Counted from the first letter of the stretch, positions 1 to 9,656 are shown. The stretch: DNA of 64,000 nucleotides from Myxococcus stipitatus (GCF_037414475.1 NZ_CP147913.1:2294001-2358000); one strand, 5' to 3'. A program made the numbers and translations. The notes: generated by a model not told the origin, from the letters alone.

Positions 1-72
1 CAGCCGTAGGTATAGGGGTTTGCTCCACGAGAGACCACGCGTCACCCCACACCCACCCGGGGGTTCTCGCGT

Positions 73-97
73 GAATGAAAAATGGCGTCCCCGACGC
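73..97 (-). terminator. Intrinsic terminator of the amino-acid ABC operon
   Basis: Read on the minus strand, GCGTC and GACGC (85-97) pair around a three-base loop and are followed by a T-rich run (ATTTTTCATT) directly after the stop codon of the ATPase gene. Stem, small loop and T-run are all present. Positions 1-72 hold no gene I can support. Confidence 0.7.
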
Positions 98-832
98 TCA
101 GCGTTGAAGCAGGCGCGACAGGAACTCGCGGGTGCGCGGGTGCTGGGGCTCGCGCAACACCTGCTGCGCGGTGCCCTGCTCCACCACCTTGCCCGCGTCC
201 ATGAACAACACGCGATGGGCCACGTCCGCCGCGAAGCCCATCTCGTGGGTCACCACGCACATCGTCATGCCCTCGCGCGCCAGCTCACGCATGACCTCCA
301 GCACCTCGCCCACGAGCTCCGGGTCCAGCGCGCTGGTGGGCTCGTCGAAGAGCATCAGCTCCGGCTTCATCGCCAGCGCGCGGGCAATCGCCACGCGCTG
401 CTGCTGTCCACCGGAGAGCTGCGCGGGGAACGCCTCCGCGCGCGAGTCCATGTGGACCATCCCCAGCATGCGCTTGCCCAGCGCCCGCGCCTCGTCCTCC
501 GACAGGCCCAGCACCTTGCGCGGCGCCAGCGTCACGTTGTCCAGCGCGCTCAGGTGAGGGAACAGGTGGAAACGCTGGAACACCATGCCCACGCGGCGGT
601 GCAGGGCCTGGAGCGCCTTGGGCTCGTCGCGCACGGGGGTACCTGCGACGATGACCTCGCCTTCGGACGGGACCTCCAGCCCACACAGGCACCGCAGGAG
701 CGTGGACTTGCCACAGCCCGACGGGCCCACGAAGACGACCACCTCTCCAGGCTGCACCGAGAGGTCCACGCCCTTGAGGACCTCCAGCGCGCCGAAGCGC
801 TTGTGCAGATTGCGAACCTCGACGAGCGCCAT
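98..832 (-). CDS. Polar amino-acid ABC transporter ATP-binding protein
   Basis: A 244-residue ATPase that powers amino-acid uptake at the inner membrane. The nucleotide-binding domain is complete: Walker [10 protein letters not shown] at residues 36-44, ABC signature LSGGQQQR at 139-146 and Walker B LMLFDE at 159-164, followed by the switch histidine (VVTHEMGF). Length and sequence fit the GlnQ/HisP family. The ATG at 832 was chosen because the family motif starts right after it ([13 protein letters not shown]) and it lies 8 bp downstream of the stop of the permease gene. The same frame is open further upstream, but only inside the permease gene. The transported amino acid cannot be told from sequence. 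Confidence 0.93.
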   Translation of the reverse strand: MALVEVRNLHKRFGALEVLKGVDLSVQPGEVVVFVGPSGCGKSTLLRCLCGLEVPSEGEVIVAGTPVRDEPKALQALHRRVGMVFQRFHLFPHLSALDNVTLAPRKVLGLSEDEARALGKRMLGMVHMDSRAEAFPAQLSGGQQQRVAIARALAMKPELMLFDEPTSALDPELVGEVLEVMRELAREGMTMCVVTHEMGFAADVAHRVLFMDAGKVVEQGTAQQVLREPQHPRTREFLSRLLQR

Positions 833-840
833 GGCCTTCC

Positions 841-2307
841 TCACGCCTGACGGTGGAGGCGCTTCTCCAGCGCCGAGGCCAGCCGCGTCAGCGGCAGCGT
901 GGCCATGAGATAGAACAACGCCACGAGCGGCCAGATGGCCAACGGCGCCGCCAACTGGCTCGCCAGCTCCTGCCCCGCCCGCGTCAGCTCCGCCAGGCCG
1001 ATGATGGACACCAGCGAGGAGTCCTTGAGCAGCGCGATGCCCTCGTTCGTCAAGGGCGGCAGCACGTTGCGCACCGCCTGCGGCAGGACGACGAAGCGCA
1101 TCACCTGCGCGCGGCTCATGCCCAGCGCCCGCGCCGCCTCCTCCTGCCCCGGGTCCACCGAGGCGATGCCCGCCCGGAAGATTTCCGCCACGTACGCCGC
1201 GCTGTTGAGCGTCAGCGCCAGCACCGCCGCCACCATCGGCGCCAGGTCCACGCCCAACAGCTGCGGCAGCGCGTAGTAGATGAAGATGATTTGCACCAGC
1301 AACGGCGTTCCGCGAAGGCCCTCCACGTACGCCGCGCACAGCCAGGACAACGGCTTGAAGCGCACCCGCCGCCCCAGCGCCACGGCCAACCCCAAGGGCA
1401 GCCCCGACACCAGCGCCAGCAGCGTCAGGCCCAGCGTGAGCCCCAGCCCCACCGCCAGCCGCTTCGCCACCTTGCCCCAGGGCACCTCGGCCGCGGCCTC
1501 CGCCTTGCGCGCGGACTCACCGAAGTAGCGCTCCTCCAGCGCCGCGAACTTGCCGTTGTCGCGCAGCCGCTGGAGCGCCCCGTTCACCGCGGCGCGCAGC
1601 TCCGGGTCATCCGGCCGCATCGCGATGCCGTACTGCTCCTCCGTGAGCAGCCCACCCGCGGCGCGCAGCCCCTGGAAACCATGGGTCAGGAAGTAGCGCA
1701 GCGTCGGCCCGTCCCCGACGACTCCCGCCAGGTTGCCGTTGCGCAGGTCCTGGAGCGCCAGGTCGATGCTCGGGTACTGCCGGACCTCGATGTCCGGGAA
1801 CTTCCGCAGCACCAGCGCGGCCGTGGTGTTGATCTGGATGCCCGCCACCTTGCCGCGCAGGCTCTCGATGCCCGTGACGGCCAGGTTGTCCTCGCGCGTC
1901 ACCACCAGCTGGCCCGCCGTGTAGTACGGCGAGGAGAAGCCCAGCCGCTGCTGGCGCTCGGGCGTAATCGTCACCGCCGACATCACCAGGTCGAACTTCC
2001 CCGCCATCAGCGCCGGAAACACGCCGTCAAAGGACGTGTTCGTCCACTCCACCTTCGCGCCCAGCTCCTCCGCGATGAGCCCGCCCAGCTCGATGTCGAA
2101 GCCCACCAGCTCGCCGTCCTTCACGGACTCGAACGGGGGGTAGGTGCCGTCCGTGCCAATCCGCAGCGTGCGGCCCTTCCAGTCACCTCGCGGCGCGGGC
2201 GCCTCGCTCCGGCCGCAGCCCGCTAGAACCAAGAGCCCCCAGGCAAGGAACATCAGGGCCAGCCCGAACAGGGGAGACCGGCGGCACAGAGGGCGGAGGC
2301 GAGGCAT
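841..2307 (-). CDS. Amino-acid ABC transporter, binding protein fused to permease
   Basis: One 488-residue chain joins the two remaining parts of the importer. Residues 1-30 form a lipoprotein signal ending in a lipobox (LVLAGC). Residues about 45-270 are a family 3 solute-binding protein ([10 protein letters not shown], then [16 protein letters not shown]). Residues about 280-485 are an HisM/GlnP-type permease with the EAA-loop signature ([23 protein letters not shown]). Fusions of this kind (GlnP type) are known and tether the substrate receptor to the channel. The gene is followed at once by its ATPase, so the two form a complete transporter in two genes. The lipobox on a fusion protein is slightly odd, because the permease already anchors it in the membrane. 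Confidence 0.92.
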   Translation of the reverse strand: MPRLRPLCRRSPLFGLALMFLAWGLLVLAGCGRSEAPAPRGDWKGRTLRIGTDGTYPPFESVKDGELVGFDIELGGLIAEELGAKVEWTNTSFDGVFPALMAGKFDLVMSAVTITPERQQRLGFSSPYYTAGQLVVTREDNLAVTGIESLRGKVAGIQINTTAALVLRKFPDIEVRQYPSIDLALQDLRNGNLAGVVGDGPTLRYFLTHGFQGLRAAGGLLTEEQYGIAMRPDDPELRAAVNGALQRLRDNGKFAALEERYFGESARKAEAAAEVPWGKVAKRLAVGLGLTLGLTLLALVSGLPLGLAVALGRRVRFKPLSWLCAAYVEGLRGTPLLVQIIFIYYALPQLLGVDLAPMVAAVLALTLNSAAYVAEIFRAGIASVDPGQEEAARALGMSRAQVMRFVVLPQAVRNVLPPLTNEGIALLKDSSLVSIIGLAELTRAGQELASQLAAPLAIWPLVALFYLMATLPLTRLASALEKRLHRQA

Positions 2308-2427
2308 GGAGAGAACTGCTCACATGCCCAACATTTCCTGAAGCATCAACTGTTTCCGCCCCAGGCCCAGCAAGCCTTGATAGCCGGGCAACTTGTGGAG
2401 GCCCTGGCCCGATACTCCCTCTACACC

Positions 2428-3777
2428 ATGAAGACCTCTTCTTCCGGCCCCCGCCTCCAGCCCCGTCCGCTCGACACTTCCGCCACCCCGGCTCGCAACG
2501 AGGTCAAGCCCCCGGTCGCGAAGGGGGAGTCGAGGGATGCCTCCCGCTTCGACACGGGCGCCGCGAAGAAGCCCGTGGTGGCGCTGTCCACCCCCGTGGC
2601 CACGGCCCAGGGGACCCGCGTCGCCCCCGGCACCTACCCCAGCGTCGCGGACGTGAAGGCCATCTCCTCCATGCAGGACCCGGTGGCACGCAACCTGGCG
2701 ATTACCCAGGGCTACTCGGACCTGTCCAACGCGCTGGGGCAGATGCTGGGCAAGGAAAACGCCAACTGGTCCACGTTCGCGACCTGGGCCTCCAAGCAGG
2801 CGGGGGTGAGCATCCGCAACGAGGACATGCCCAAGTTCCTCACCGACGCGCTCAAGGGCGCCGGGGAGATGGCGGGCCCCCTGAAGAAGGTGGATGACGT
2901 GCTCCGCAAGCTGGGCCTGCCGGCGCTGCCCCTGGCGGACATCGCCTCGGCGGGCAAGGACGCGCTCAACAACGTCAGCGACTCGATTGCCGGGGGCAAC
3001 CGCTTCGTCTTCAACGAGGTGGGCCAGGAGTTCGCCCGCTTCATCGAGACCTTCCAGGGCGACACCACCTACGACGCGGCCAAGGCCCAGAAGTACCTGG
3101 ACGGCTTCGGCCAGGACAAGCCCCACCTGAAGGAGGCCTTCGGCCACTACACGAAGGCCATGTTCGAGAAGGACCCGAACACGAAGGCGGAGCTGATGCT
3201 CCTGGCCAACGACAAGATTGGCCTGCACGAGCAGACGCAGCTGCAGTCCTTCGTGGAGAAGGCGCTCAACGCGCCCGTGAAGGACACCTTCCGAAACATC
3301 CTCCGCAAGAGCATCGAGTCGGGCATCAACTCCCTGCCCTTCCCCGCGAGGCTCGCGGGCCAGGCGGCCCTGAAGTCGGGCATCGTCGACGCGGCCCTGA
3401 ACCCGGTGGTGGACGGGACGGCCAGCGTGTTCCGCCGCCTCGCCACCGAGCACATGATGAAGCTGGCGGTGCCCGGCGGCGCCCTGAAGCTGGGCAATGA
3501 CCTGCCCCCTCCCGCCGGCATGGAGTCCACTCTCTTCCCGCCGCACCTGCGCAGCATCCAGAACCCGGAGCTGCGCGCGCTGCTCGGCAAGCTGGACTCC
3601 AGCCCCGACAGCCTCAAGGGCACCGCCGCCAAGGACTGGAGCAAGCTGGGCCAGCGGATGGACTACATCATCGACCTGTTCCGCACGCGCCAGTCGGACC
3701 CGCGCCTGTTCGACCCGCCCTTCGGCAAGACGGGCACCACCTATCCGCTCACCGCCACGCAGCAGCGCGGAATCTGA
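2428..3777 (+). CDS. Uncharacterised 449-residue protein
   Basis: I do not recognise a domain. The chain has no signal peptide or membrane segment. The first 75 residues are rich in Ser, Pro and Lys and look disordered. The rest is helical and acidic, with amphipathic stretches such as GKENANWSTFATWASKQAGV. The ATG at 2428 (MKTSSSGPR) was preferred over the upstream in-frame start at 2377 because the extra 17 residues have no such character. It is divergent from the ABC transporter, with 120 bp between. A hairpin ends it at 3792. The codon bias is typical of this genome, so the gene is real, but its role is unknown. Confidence 0.8.
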   Translation: MKTSSSGPRLQPRPLDTSATPARNEVKPPVAKGESRDASRFDTGAAKKPVVALSTPVATAQGTRVAPGTYPSVADVKAISSMQDPVARNLAITQGYSDLSNALGQMLGKENANWSTFATWASKQAGVSIRNEDMPKFLTDALKGAGEMAGPLKKVDDVLRKLGLPALPLADIASAGKDALNNVSDSIAGGNRFVFNEVGQEFARFIETFQGDTTYDAAKAQKYLDGFGQDKPHLKEAFGHYTKAMFEKDPNTKAELMLLANDKIGLHEQTQLQSFVEKALNAPVKDTFRNILRKSIESGINSLPFPARLAGQAALKSGIVDAALNPVVDGTASVFRRLATEHMMKLAVPGGALKLGNDLPPPAGMESTLFPPHLRSIQNPELRALLGKLDSSPDSLKGTAAKDWSKLGQRMDYIIDLFRTRQSDPRLFDPPFGKTGTTYPLTATQQRGI

Positions 3778-3791
3778 AGCGGCGGTGCTCC

Positions 3792-3826
3792 GCGCGCGCC
3801 GTGGCTTTGGGCGCGCGCCGTTTCTC
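3792..3826 (+). terminator. Terminator between convergent genes
   Basis: GCGCGCGCC (3792-3800) and GGCGCGCGC (3810-3818) form a perfect 9-bp stem with a 9-base loop, followed by CGTTTCTCC. It lies 14 bp after the stop of the upstream gene and just before the end of the convergent activator gene. It may also work in the other direction. Confidence 0.6.
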
Positions 3827-3827
3827 C

Positions 3828-5441
3828 TCAGGACGCCTCGTCCACCACGAACTGCTCCAGCCGGGCGATGCCCAGCTTCTTCATCCGGCTCTGGAGCGTG
3901 GAGGGCTTGAGGCCCAGCAGCGCCGCGGCCCCGCCCGGGCCATAGACGCGGCCGCGCGTGAGTGAGAGCACTCGCAGGATGTGCTCGCGCTGCACCGCCG
4001 CCAGCGTCAACACCGAGCCGGGCTTCATCGTCGTGTCCACGGCGCTCGGAATCGCCGCCGCGTCCACCGGGGCCTGAGCTGGAACCAGGGCGCTTCCGGA
4101 CGTCCCAACGTCGAACGATGACGGCCCCAGCTCCGTCCCCGAGGTCAGGATGGTGGCGCGCTCCAGCGCGTTCGCCAATTCGCGCAGGTTGCCTGGCCAC
4201 TCGTATGCGCCCAGCCTCGCCAGCCCCGCGGGCGACACGCGCATCCCTCGCCGGGCCGTGCGCCGCGACTGCTCCTCCAGGAGGAACGTGCACAGCTGGG
4301 GCAGGTCCTCGCGCCGCTCGCGCAAGGGCGGCAGGCGCAGCGGGAAGACACTCAGCCGGTAGTAGAGGTCCTCGCGGAAGCGCTTCTCCGCGATGGCCTT
4401 CTGCAGGTCCACGTGGGTGGCCGCGAGGATGCGCACGTCCGAGCGCACCGTCTTGTCGCTGCCCACCGGCTCGAACGCCTTCTCTTGCAGCGCGCGCAGG
4501 AGCTTGGCCTGCAACTCGACGGGCAGCTCCCCCACCTCGTCCAGCAGCAGCGTGCCCCCGTGCGCCATCTGGAAGCGGCCCGCGCGGTCCTTCGTCGCGC
4601 CGGTGAAGGCCCCCTTCACGTGGCCGAACAATTCGCTCTCCAGGAGCCCCGCCGGAATCGCCGCGCAGTTGAGCGTGACGAAGGGCTGGTCCGCCCTCGC
4701 GCTCCACCGATGGATGGCCCGCGCCAGGCGCTCCTTGCCCGTGCCCGTCTCCCCCGTAATCAACACGGGCGTGTCCGTCTCCGCCACCTGCCGCGCACGC
4801 CGCGCCAGGTCGCGCATCATCGGGCTGAGCGACGTCTCGAGGATGCCCTCCGAGTCGCCCCCGAGCTGCGCCTCCAACAGCTTCGCGTGCTCGTGGTCCT
4901 GGCGGTGGAGCTGCTCGAAGGCCGCGCGCTGCTCGGCCGCCTGGAGGGCCGTCGCCAGCATCTGCCCGTACACCTCCACCAGGTCCACCACCGGCTGGGG
5001 ATACGTCTCGCACTCCGCCCGGTCCAACGTCAGCACGCCATACGTGCGCTCGCCCGCGCACAGCGGCACCACCATGCACGCGTGCCCCGCCGGCAAATCC
5101 AACACGCCGTCGAACGGGTCCCCGTCTCCGTGCGAGTGGTCCTCCTCCGTGAAGGCCCGCGCCCGCCGCGTCTCCAGCGCCTGCTTCAAGGACGGAAACT
5201 CCGAGAGCGACAGCGCGTGGTGACGCACCTTCGCGTTCGCCAGCGGCCCACGCGCCGCCACCGACACCAGCTTGCCGTCCCTCAAGAGGAACAGCGTCGC
5301 CAGGTCGAAGCGCACCACGCGCGTCAACCAGTCCAGTCCTCGACGAAGCAGCTCCTCCACCGAATCCTCGGTGGTTGCCAGCTCGACCAGGTCCCGAGCA
5401 TCCTTCGCGCCCTCGGTAAGGCCAGACAGTTCATCCGACAT
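3828..5441 (-). CDS. GAF-domain sigma-54-dependent transcriptional activator (NorR-like layout)
   Basis: A 537-residue enhancer-binding protein. Residues about 20-165 form a GAF sensor domain. The AAA+ domain has Walker A GETGTGKE at 230-237, the sigma-54 contact loop GAFTGA at 277-282 and Walker [10 protein letters not shown] at 298-306. The last 40 residues are a Fis-type helix-turn-helix. No receiver domain is present, so control is likely through a ligand or redox signal at the GAF domain, as in NorR. The start at 5441 (MSDELSG) was chosen because the 22-residue upstream extension (from 5507) runs through the inverted repeats of the intergenic region. It is divergent from ahpC-ahpD, which carries a sigma-54 promoter, so that operon is the obvious target. 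Confidence 0.92.
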   Translation of the reverse strand: MSDELSGLTEGAKDARDLVELATTEDSVEELLRRGLDWLTRVVRFDLATLFLLRDGKLVSVAARGPLANAKVRHHALSLSEFPSLKQALETRRARAFTEEDHSHGDGDPFDGVLDLPAGHACMVVPLCAGERTYGVLTLDRAECETYPQPVVDLVEVYGQMLATALQAAEQRAAFEQLHRQDHEHAKLLEAQLGGDSEGILETSLSPMMRDLARRARQVAETDTPVLITGETGTGKERLARAIHRWSARADQPFVTLNCAAIPAGLLESELFGHVKGAFTGATKDRAGRFQMAHGGTLLLDEVGELPVELQAKLLRALQEKAFEPVGSDKTVRSDVRILAATHVDLQKAIAEKRFREDLYYRLSVFPLRLPPLRERREDLPQLCTFLLEEQSRRTARRGMRVSPAGLARLGAYEWPGNLRELANALERATILTSGTELGPSSFDVGTSGSALVPAQAPVDAAAIPSAVDTTMKPGSVLTLAAVQREHILRVLSLTRGRVYGPGGAAALLGLKPSTLQSRMKKLGIARLEQFVVDEAS

Positions 5442-5447
5442 GCCGCA

Positions 5448-5506
5448 TGAATAATAGCGTTCCACCGAAATTGCAGTGGCGGCAGTCACCGAGATTTCGT
5501 TATTCA
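5448..5506. promoter_or_regulatory. Nested inverted repeats, candidate activator-binding site
   Basis: TGAATAA (5448-5454) and TTATTCA (5500-5506) form an outer inverted repeat. CGAAAT (5466-5471) and ATTTCG (5494-5499) form an inner one. A further CGAAATC lies at 5551-5557. The repeats sit 70-125 bp upstream of the sigma-54 promoter at 5573, the usual place for enhancer sites. That the neighbouring activator binds here is inference. Confidence 0.5.
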
Positions 5507-5572
5507 CCGTCCCGGCGGCACCGGCCAGTCGGGGTCAGAAGTCAAGTCCCCGAAATCATTGAAGTGGAATGG

Positions 5573-5589
5573 CTGGCACGAGGTCTGCT
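5573..5589 (+). promoter_or_regulatory. Sigma-54 (-24/-12) promoter of ahpC
   Basis: CTGGCACG-AGGT-CTGCT matches the sigma-54 consensus (YTGGCACG-N4-TTGCW) at all but one base of the -12 element. The invariant GG (5575-5576) and GC (5587-5588) are exactly 12 bp apart. It lies 67 bp upstream of the ahpC start. The gene divergent from it encodes an activator with the GAFTGA loop, which supports use. Confidence 0.75.
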
Positions 5590-5655
5590 GTAGGCAGTGG
5601 CATCGGACACCTTCCCAGGGGCCCCCCCGGCCCCTCAACCCAAGGAGCAGTAGAC

Positions 5656-6210
5656 ATGTTGACCGTTGGCGACAAGCTTCCGAACTTCAAGGTCAAGGCC
5701 ACCGTGAGCCTGGAGAAGGGCAAGGAGTTCCAGGACATCACGAACGAGTCCTACAAGGGCAAGTGGATCGTCCTGTTTGCCTGGCCGAAGGACTTCACGT
5801 TCATCTGCCCGACGGAGATCGCGGAGTTCGGCAAGAAGAACAAGGAGTTCAACGACCGTGACGCGCAGGTGCTGGGCCTGAGCACCGACAGCGAGTTCGT
5901 GCACCACGCGTGGCGCACGCACCACCCGGACCTGAAGAACCTGCCCTTCCCCATGCTGGCGGACGTGAAGCACGAGCTGTGCAGCGCGCTGGGCATCCTC
6001 CACAAGCAGGAGGGCGTGGCCCTCCGCGCGACCTTCATCATCGACCCGGACGGCATCATCCGCCACGTGTCGGTGAACGACCTCTCCGTCGGCCGCAACG
6101 TCTCCGAGACGGTCCGCACGCTGGACGCGCTCCAGACGGACGAGCTGTGCCCCTGCAACTGGAACAAGGGCGAGGAGACCCTGACCCAGAAGCTGGCGAA
6201 GGCGGGGTAA
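5656..6210 (+). CDS. ahpC: Alkyl hydroperoxide reductase AhpC (2-Cys peroxiredoxin)
   Basis: A 184-residue cytosolic peroxiredoxin that reduces hydrogen peroxide and organic peroxides. The peroxidatic cysteine is C51 in FTFICPTE. C-terminal cysteines C165 and C167 in ELCPCNW match the arrangement in mycobacterial-type AhpC, which is recycled by AhpD rather than AhpF. The ATG at 5656 follows an AAGGAG ribosome site, and MLTVGDKLPNF is the typical family start. ahpD follows after 6 bp, so the pair is one transcript, probably from the sigma-54 promoter at 5573. Confidence 0.96.
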   Translation: MLTVGDKLPNFKVKATVSLEKGKEFQDITNESYKGKWIVLFAWPKDFTFICPTEIAEFGKKNKEFNDRDAQVLGLSTDSEFVHHAWRTHHPDLKNLPFPMLADVKHELCSALGILHKQEGVALRATFIIDPDGIIRHVSVNDLSVGRNVSETVRTLDALQTDELCPCNWNKGEETLTQKLAKAG

Positions 6211-6216
6211 TCCACC

Positions 6217-6741
6217 ATGGCCTCGCTCGAAGTCGTCCGCTCTGAACTCGCGGACGCCCACAAGGACACCCGCCTCAACCTCCAGGCCGTTCTGGAGGGT
6301 GGAAGCCTCACACCGGAGCAGCGTTGGTGTGTGGCCGTGGCCTCCGCGTACGCCGTTCGCAACGAGCGGCTGAAGGAGGCGATGGTCAACGAGGCGCGGA
6401 AGGCACTCGCGAACCCCGAGCCCGTCATCGAGGATGCGCGCGCCGCCGCCTCGCTGATGGCGATGAACAACGTCTACTACCGCTTCCGGCACATGATCGG
6501 GAAGGAGTCGTACTCGACCAAGCGCGCCGGACTGCGGATGAACAGGCTCGCGCAGGTGCTGACCACCAAGGTGGACTTCGAGCTGGTCTGCCTCGCGGTG
6601 AGCGCCATCAACGGCTGCGAGATGTGCATGCAGTCCCATGAGAAGGTCGTCCTCGAGGGCGGCCTCTCCGAGGACCAGGTGCACGACGCGGTCCGCATCG
6701 CGGCGGTCATCCACGCCGCCGCGGTGGGCCTGGAGTCGTAA
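6217..6741 (+). CDS. ahpD: Alkylhydroperoxidase AhpD
   Basis: A 174-residue member of the AhpD/CMD family, which passes electrons to AhpC and has weak peroxidase activity itself. The catalytic set seen in Mycobacterium tuberculosis AhpD is in place: E122, C134-x2-C137 (NGCEMCMQSH) and H141. Length matches the family. In the known system AhpD is reduced through lipoylated SucB and lipoamide dehydrogenase; neither is in this window. A strong terminator follows at 6774. Confidence 0.95.
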   Translation: MASLEVVRSELADAHKDTRLNLQAVLEGGSLTPEQRWCVAVASAYAVRNERLKEAMVNEARKALANPEPVIEDARAAASLMAMNNVYYRFRHMIGKESYSTKRAGLRMNRLAQVLTTKVDFELVCLAVSAINGCEMCMQSHEKVVLEGGLSEDQVHDAVRIAAVIHAAAVGLES

Positions 6742-6773
6742 GGCTCCTGTCGCAAGGCCCCTGTGCATCACCC

Positions 6774-6812
6774 GCGCCCTCCGGTGGAAACACCGGGGGG
6801 CGCTCCCTTTTC
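6774..6812 (+). terminator. Terminator of ahpC-ahpD
   Basis: GCGCCCTCCGGTG (6774-6786) pairs with CACCGGGGGGCGC (6791-6803) with one mismatch, closed by a GAAA tetraloop and followed by TCCCTTTTC. It separates the peroxiredoxin operon from dps. Confidence 0.75.
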
Positions 6813-6868
6813 GGGCGCCGCGCATCTGAATGAGCGTCACGAAGCTAAAAACGAAAGGCCCCCCCATC

Positions 6869-7345
6869 ATGTACAAGAGCCCCAGCCCCCTCCCCGAGAA
6901 GACCCGCGCCACCCTCGTCGATTCGCTCAACGCCCGGCTCGCCGACGGCCTCGACTTGCACTCGCAAATCAAGGTGGCCCACTGGAACATCAAGGGTCCT
7001 CAGTTCGCGTCGCTGCACCCGCTGTTCGAGACCTTCGCGGTGAGCCTGGCCAACCACAACGACTCCATCGCCGAGCGCGCGGTGACGTTGGGTGGCAAGG
7101 CGTACGGCACCACCCGCCACGTGGGCAAGGCGAGCCGCCTGCCGGAGTATCCGCAGGAGACGACGAAGGACCTGGAGCACGTGAAGCTCCTGGCCGAGCG
7201 CATCGAGGTCTACCTGGACGGCCTGCGCGACAGCCGCAAGCTCTTCGTCGAGGTGGATGACGCGGACTCCGAGGACCTGGCCACCGGCATCATCGTGGAG
7301 TTCGAGAAGCACGCGTGGTTCCTGCGAGCGTCGCTGGAGAGCTGA
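6869..7345 (+). CDS. dps: Dps-family DNA-protection/ferritin-like protein
   Basis: A 158-residue Dps protein. The family forms a 12-subunit shell that oxidises and stores iron and can shield DNA. The ferroxidase signature KVAHWNIKGPQF, followed by H and E in LHPLFE and an H-x2-D in ANHNDSIAE, is clear. I chose ATG 6869 (MYKSPSPLPEKTRATL) over the in-frame ATG at 6830 because the latter would leave almost no room for a promoter after the upstream terminator, while 6869 is preceded by AAAGG. It has its own terminator but adjoins ahpCD, giving a peroxide/iron defence block. Confidence 0.92.
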   Translation: MYKSPSPLPEKTRATLVDSLNARLADGLDLHSQIKVAHWNIKGPQFASLHPLFETFAVSLANHNDSIAERAVTLGGKAYGTTRHVGKASRLPEYPQETTKDLEHVKLLAERIEVYLDGLRDSRKLFVEVDDADSEDLATGIIVEFEKHAWFLRASLES

Positions 7346-7408
7346 CGCACCCGCGGGCCACCGGGGCAGCCGCGCCGTGAGTGTGCACGGCGCTGCACGC
7401 CCCCTCGA

Positions 7409-7439
7409 GGCGTCCGGCAAGTCCGGGCGCCTTTGTTTT
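7409..7439 (+). terminator. Terminator of dps
   Basis: GGCGTCCGG (7409-7417) pairs with CCGGGCGCC (7423-7431), including one G-U pair, with loop CAAGT and followed by TTTGTTTT. A textbook intrinsic terminator. Confidence 0.85.
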
Positions 7440-7530
7440 CGGGAGGTTGAGCGGGGCACGGCGGTTGCTGTACTGGCGCTCGTCTCCGCCGTGCTGGCGC
7501 GGTGGGGAATGCTCGTCAAGGAGTCCCCCG

Positions 7531-8343
7531 ATGCGCCCCGTTCTTGGTCTTTCCCTGGTCCTCCTCGTCGCCGCGTGTGGCGAGAGTGACGTTCCCCCCG
7601 AAGAGCTCGTCGAGTCCGCCAAGGCGCGTGTGGAGCGCGCGGTGGTGGCGGGGCATCTGGCGCGGGGTGCGCTGGAGATGCTGGGGGTGATGCCCGTGTA
7701 CACGTGCGGCGAGCCTCGCCGCTCATTCCTGGATGTCGCGTCACTGGACGTGAGCACGAAGGTGTCGTGTGTCACGACCCGCGTGGTGCCGGTGGACGCG
7801 GTGACGGACTCCGTGGTGCTCACCTTCGCCGAGGGCGGCTGCGACATCCACGGGCTGAAGTTCACAGGCCGCGCCGTCATCCAGTATCGCGGCGGAAAGG
7901 ACCGGATGGAGGTCGAGGCAAGCCTGCGCGAGCTGCTGGTCGACGGACAGTCCCTGAACACGGCGGTGGGTTATGGCGCCTGTGGGGACCAGACGAGCGC
8001 CTGGGCGCAGGTGTACACGGCCGTGCCAGGACAGCCGGGCCACGCCATCCAGTTGGACGTCCGGGTGACGCAGCGGCCGGGGCTCCCGTTCCTGGGGGGC
8101 TCCACGCTGATTCTCGATGGCCAGGGGGCGCTGGTCGTCCCCGATGGTCGTGTGGATCAACTCACCTTCACCACCCTCCAGTACGAGGTGGGCGAATTCC
8201 TCCCCAAGGAGGGCACGCTCACGTTGGAGACGGTGGACGGACACTTCGTGGAGGCGAGCTTCCAGCCGGGCCTGTGGCGGCTGGGCAAGGTGGAGCTGAC
8301 CGTGGATGACCACAAGCCCGTGACGGTGCCCATCGTCCGTTAG
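7531..8343 (+). CDS. Uncharacterised lipoprotein
   Basis: A 270-residue exported protein. The N-terminus (MRPVLGLSLVLLVAACGES) is a lipoprotein signal with lipobox VAAC. The start is set by an AAGGAG site 7 bp upstream of ATG 7531. The mature part contains four further cysteines (YTCGEP, KVSCVT, GGCDIH, GACGDQ) that could form two disulphides, and beta-rich sequence. I recognise no family. It stands alone between the dps terminator and the aminotransferase. Confidence 0.75.
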   Translation: MRPVLGLSLVLLVAACGESDVPPEELVESAKARVERAVVAGHLARGALEMLGVMPVYTCGEPRRSFLDVASLDVSTKVSCVTTRVVPVDAVTDSVVLTFAEGGCDIHGLKFTGRAVIQYRGGKDRMEVEASLRELLVDGQSLNTAVGYGACGDQTSAWAQVYTAVPGQPGHAIQLDVRVTQRPGLPFLGGSTLILDGQGALVVPDGRVDQLTFTTLQYEVGEFLPKEGTLTLETVDGHFVEASFQPGLWRLGKVELTVDDHKPVTVPIVR

Positions 8344-8387
8344 CGCGGAGGTACACGCGCCCTGGCTTTCCGCTAGGGTGCGGCTCC

Positions 8388-9656
8388 GTGAGCGACGACG
8401 TCACGACGATTCCCGCATTCCGCTCCGTGCCGCGCACGGGCGTCATCTACGTCACCGCCGAGGCCACGCGCCGAGGCTACCGTTCCAGCGACCCCGACTG
8501 GTGCAACCTGGGCCAGGGGCAGCCGGAGACGGGAGACCTGCCGGGCGCCCCACCCCGGCTGAGCACGGTGAACATCGACGTGGCGGACATGGAGTACGCC
8601 CCCGTCGCCGGCCTGTGGGACGTGCGCGAGGCCATCGCCAGCCTCTACAACCGCCTCTACCGCCGGGGCATGCCCAGCCAGTACAGCGCGGAGAACGTGT
8701 GTCTGTCGGGCGGAGGACGCGCGGCCCTCACGCGCGCGGCGGCCAGCCTGGGCAGCATCAACCTGGGCCACTTCCTGCCGGACTACACGGCCTACGAGGA
8801 GCTGCTGGACGTCTTCAAGGCGTTCACCGCCATCCCCATCCTCCTGGAGGGAGAGCGCGGCTACGCCTTCACCCACGAGGACCTGCGCCGCGAGGTGCAG
8901 GGGCGCGGCCTGTCCGCGCTGCTCTTCTCCAACCCGTGCAATCCCACCGGCAAGCTGGTGCACGGAGAGGAGATGGCGCGCTGGGTGGGCGTGGCTCGAG
9001 AGCAGGAGTGTGTGCTGCTCATCGACGAGTTCTATTCGCACTACATCTGGACGGGCCGCCCCGGGCACCTGCCCGTCGAGAGCGCCGCGCGCTACGTCGA
9101 GGATGTGAATCGCGACCCGATTGTCATGTTCGATGGCTTCACCAAGAACTGGCGCTATCCGGGTTGGCGCATGACGTGGACGGTGGGCCCCAAGCAGGTG
9201 ATTGAGGCCGTCTCCAGCGCGGGCAGCTTCCTGGACGGTGGTGGCAGCCGTCCTCTTCAGCGCGCGGCCATTCCCCTGCTCCAGGAGGAGCCGGTGGTCG
9301 CGGAGACGCAGGCCATCCACACGGCGTTCCGCGAGAAGCGGGACCGGTTCCACTCGCGGCTGGAGCGGCTGGGCATCCGCACGGACCGGGCGCCGGATGG
9401 GACGTTCTACGTCTGGGGCAACGTGTCCGGACTGCCCGCGCCGCTCAACGACGGCATGGGCTTCTTCCGCGCGGCGCTGGAGCAGAAGATCATCACCGTG
9501 CCCGGTGAGTTCTTCGACGTGAATCCGGGCAAGCGCCGCGCCCGGCCCTCGCGCTTCCGCAGCTACGTGCGCCTGTCCTTCGGCCCATCCATGGAGGTGT
9601 TGGAGAAGGCCCTCGGACGGCTGGAGGCCATGGTGCTCCAGCACAGCCGCGTCTGA
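8388..9656 (+). CDS. Class I/II PLP-dependent aminotransferase
   Basis: A 422-residue fold-type I enzyme. The conserved NPCNPTG turn is at residues 182-188, the pyridine-contact Asp at D213 (LIDEFYSHY), and the cofactor lysine at K253 in DGFTKNWRYPGWR. The usual C-terminal arginine for the substrate carboxylate is likely in SYVRLSFG. The start is GTG at 8388 (MSDDVTTIP). Substrate cannot be assigned. The sequence looks like aminotransferases annotated as aspartate or aromatic types, but the long QPETGDLPGAPP loop is unusual. It stands alone, with 50 bp to the next gene. Confidence 0.88.
   Translation: MSDDVTTIPAFRSVPRTGVIYVTAEATRRGYRSSDPDWCNLGQGQPETGDLPGAPPRLSTVNIDVADMEYAPVAGLWDVREAIASLYNRLYRRGMPSQYSAENVCLSGGGRAALTRAAASLGSINLGHFLPDYTAYEELLDVFKAFTAIPILLEGERGYAFTHEDLRREVQGRGLSALLFSNPCNPTGKLVHGEEMARWVGVAREQECVLLIDEFYSHYIWTGRPGHLPVESAARYVEDVNRDPIVMFDGFTKNWRYPGWRMTWTVGPKQVIEAVSSAGSFLDGGGSRPLQRAAIPLLQEEPVVAETQAIHTAFREKRDRFHSRLERLGIRTDRAPDGTFYVWGNVSGLPAPLNDGMGFFRAALEQKIITVPGEFFDVNPGKRRARPSRFRSYVRLSFGPSMEVLEKALGRLEAMVLQHSRV

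Noticed and set aside
2320..5079. A 919-codon minus-strand frame across two genes
   Set aside because: It overlaps the 2428 gene in antisense and the sigma-54 activator in another frame; its sequence is low-complexity with no motif.
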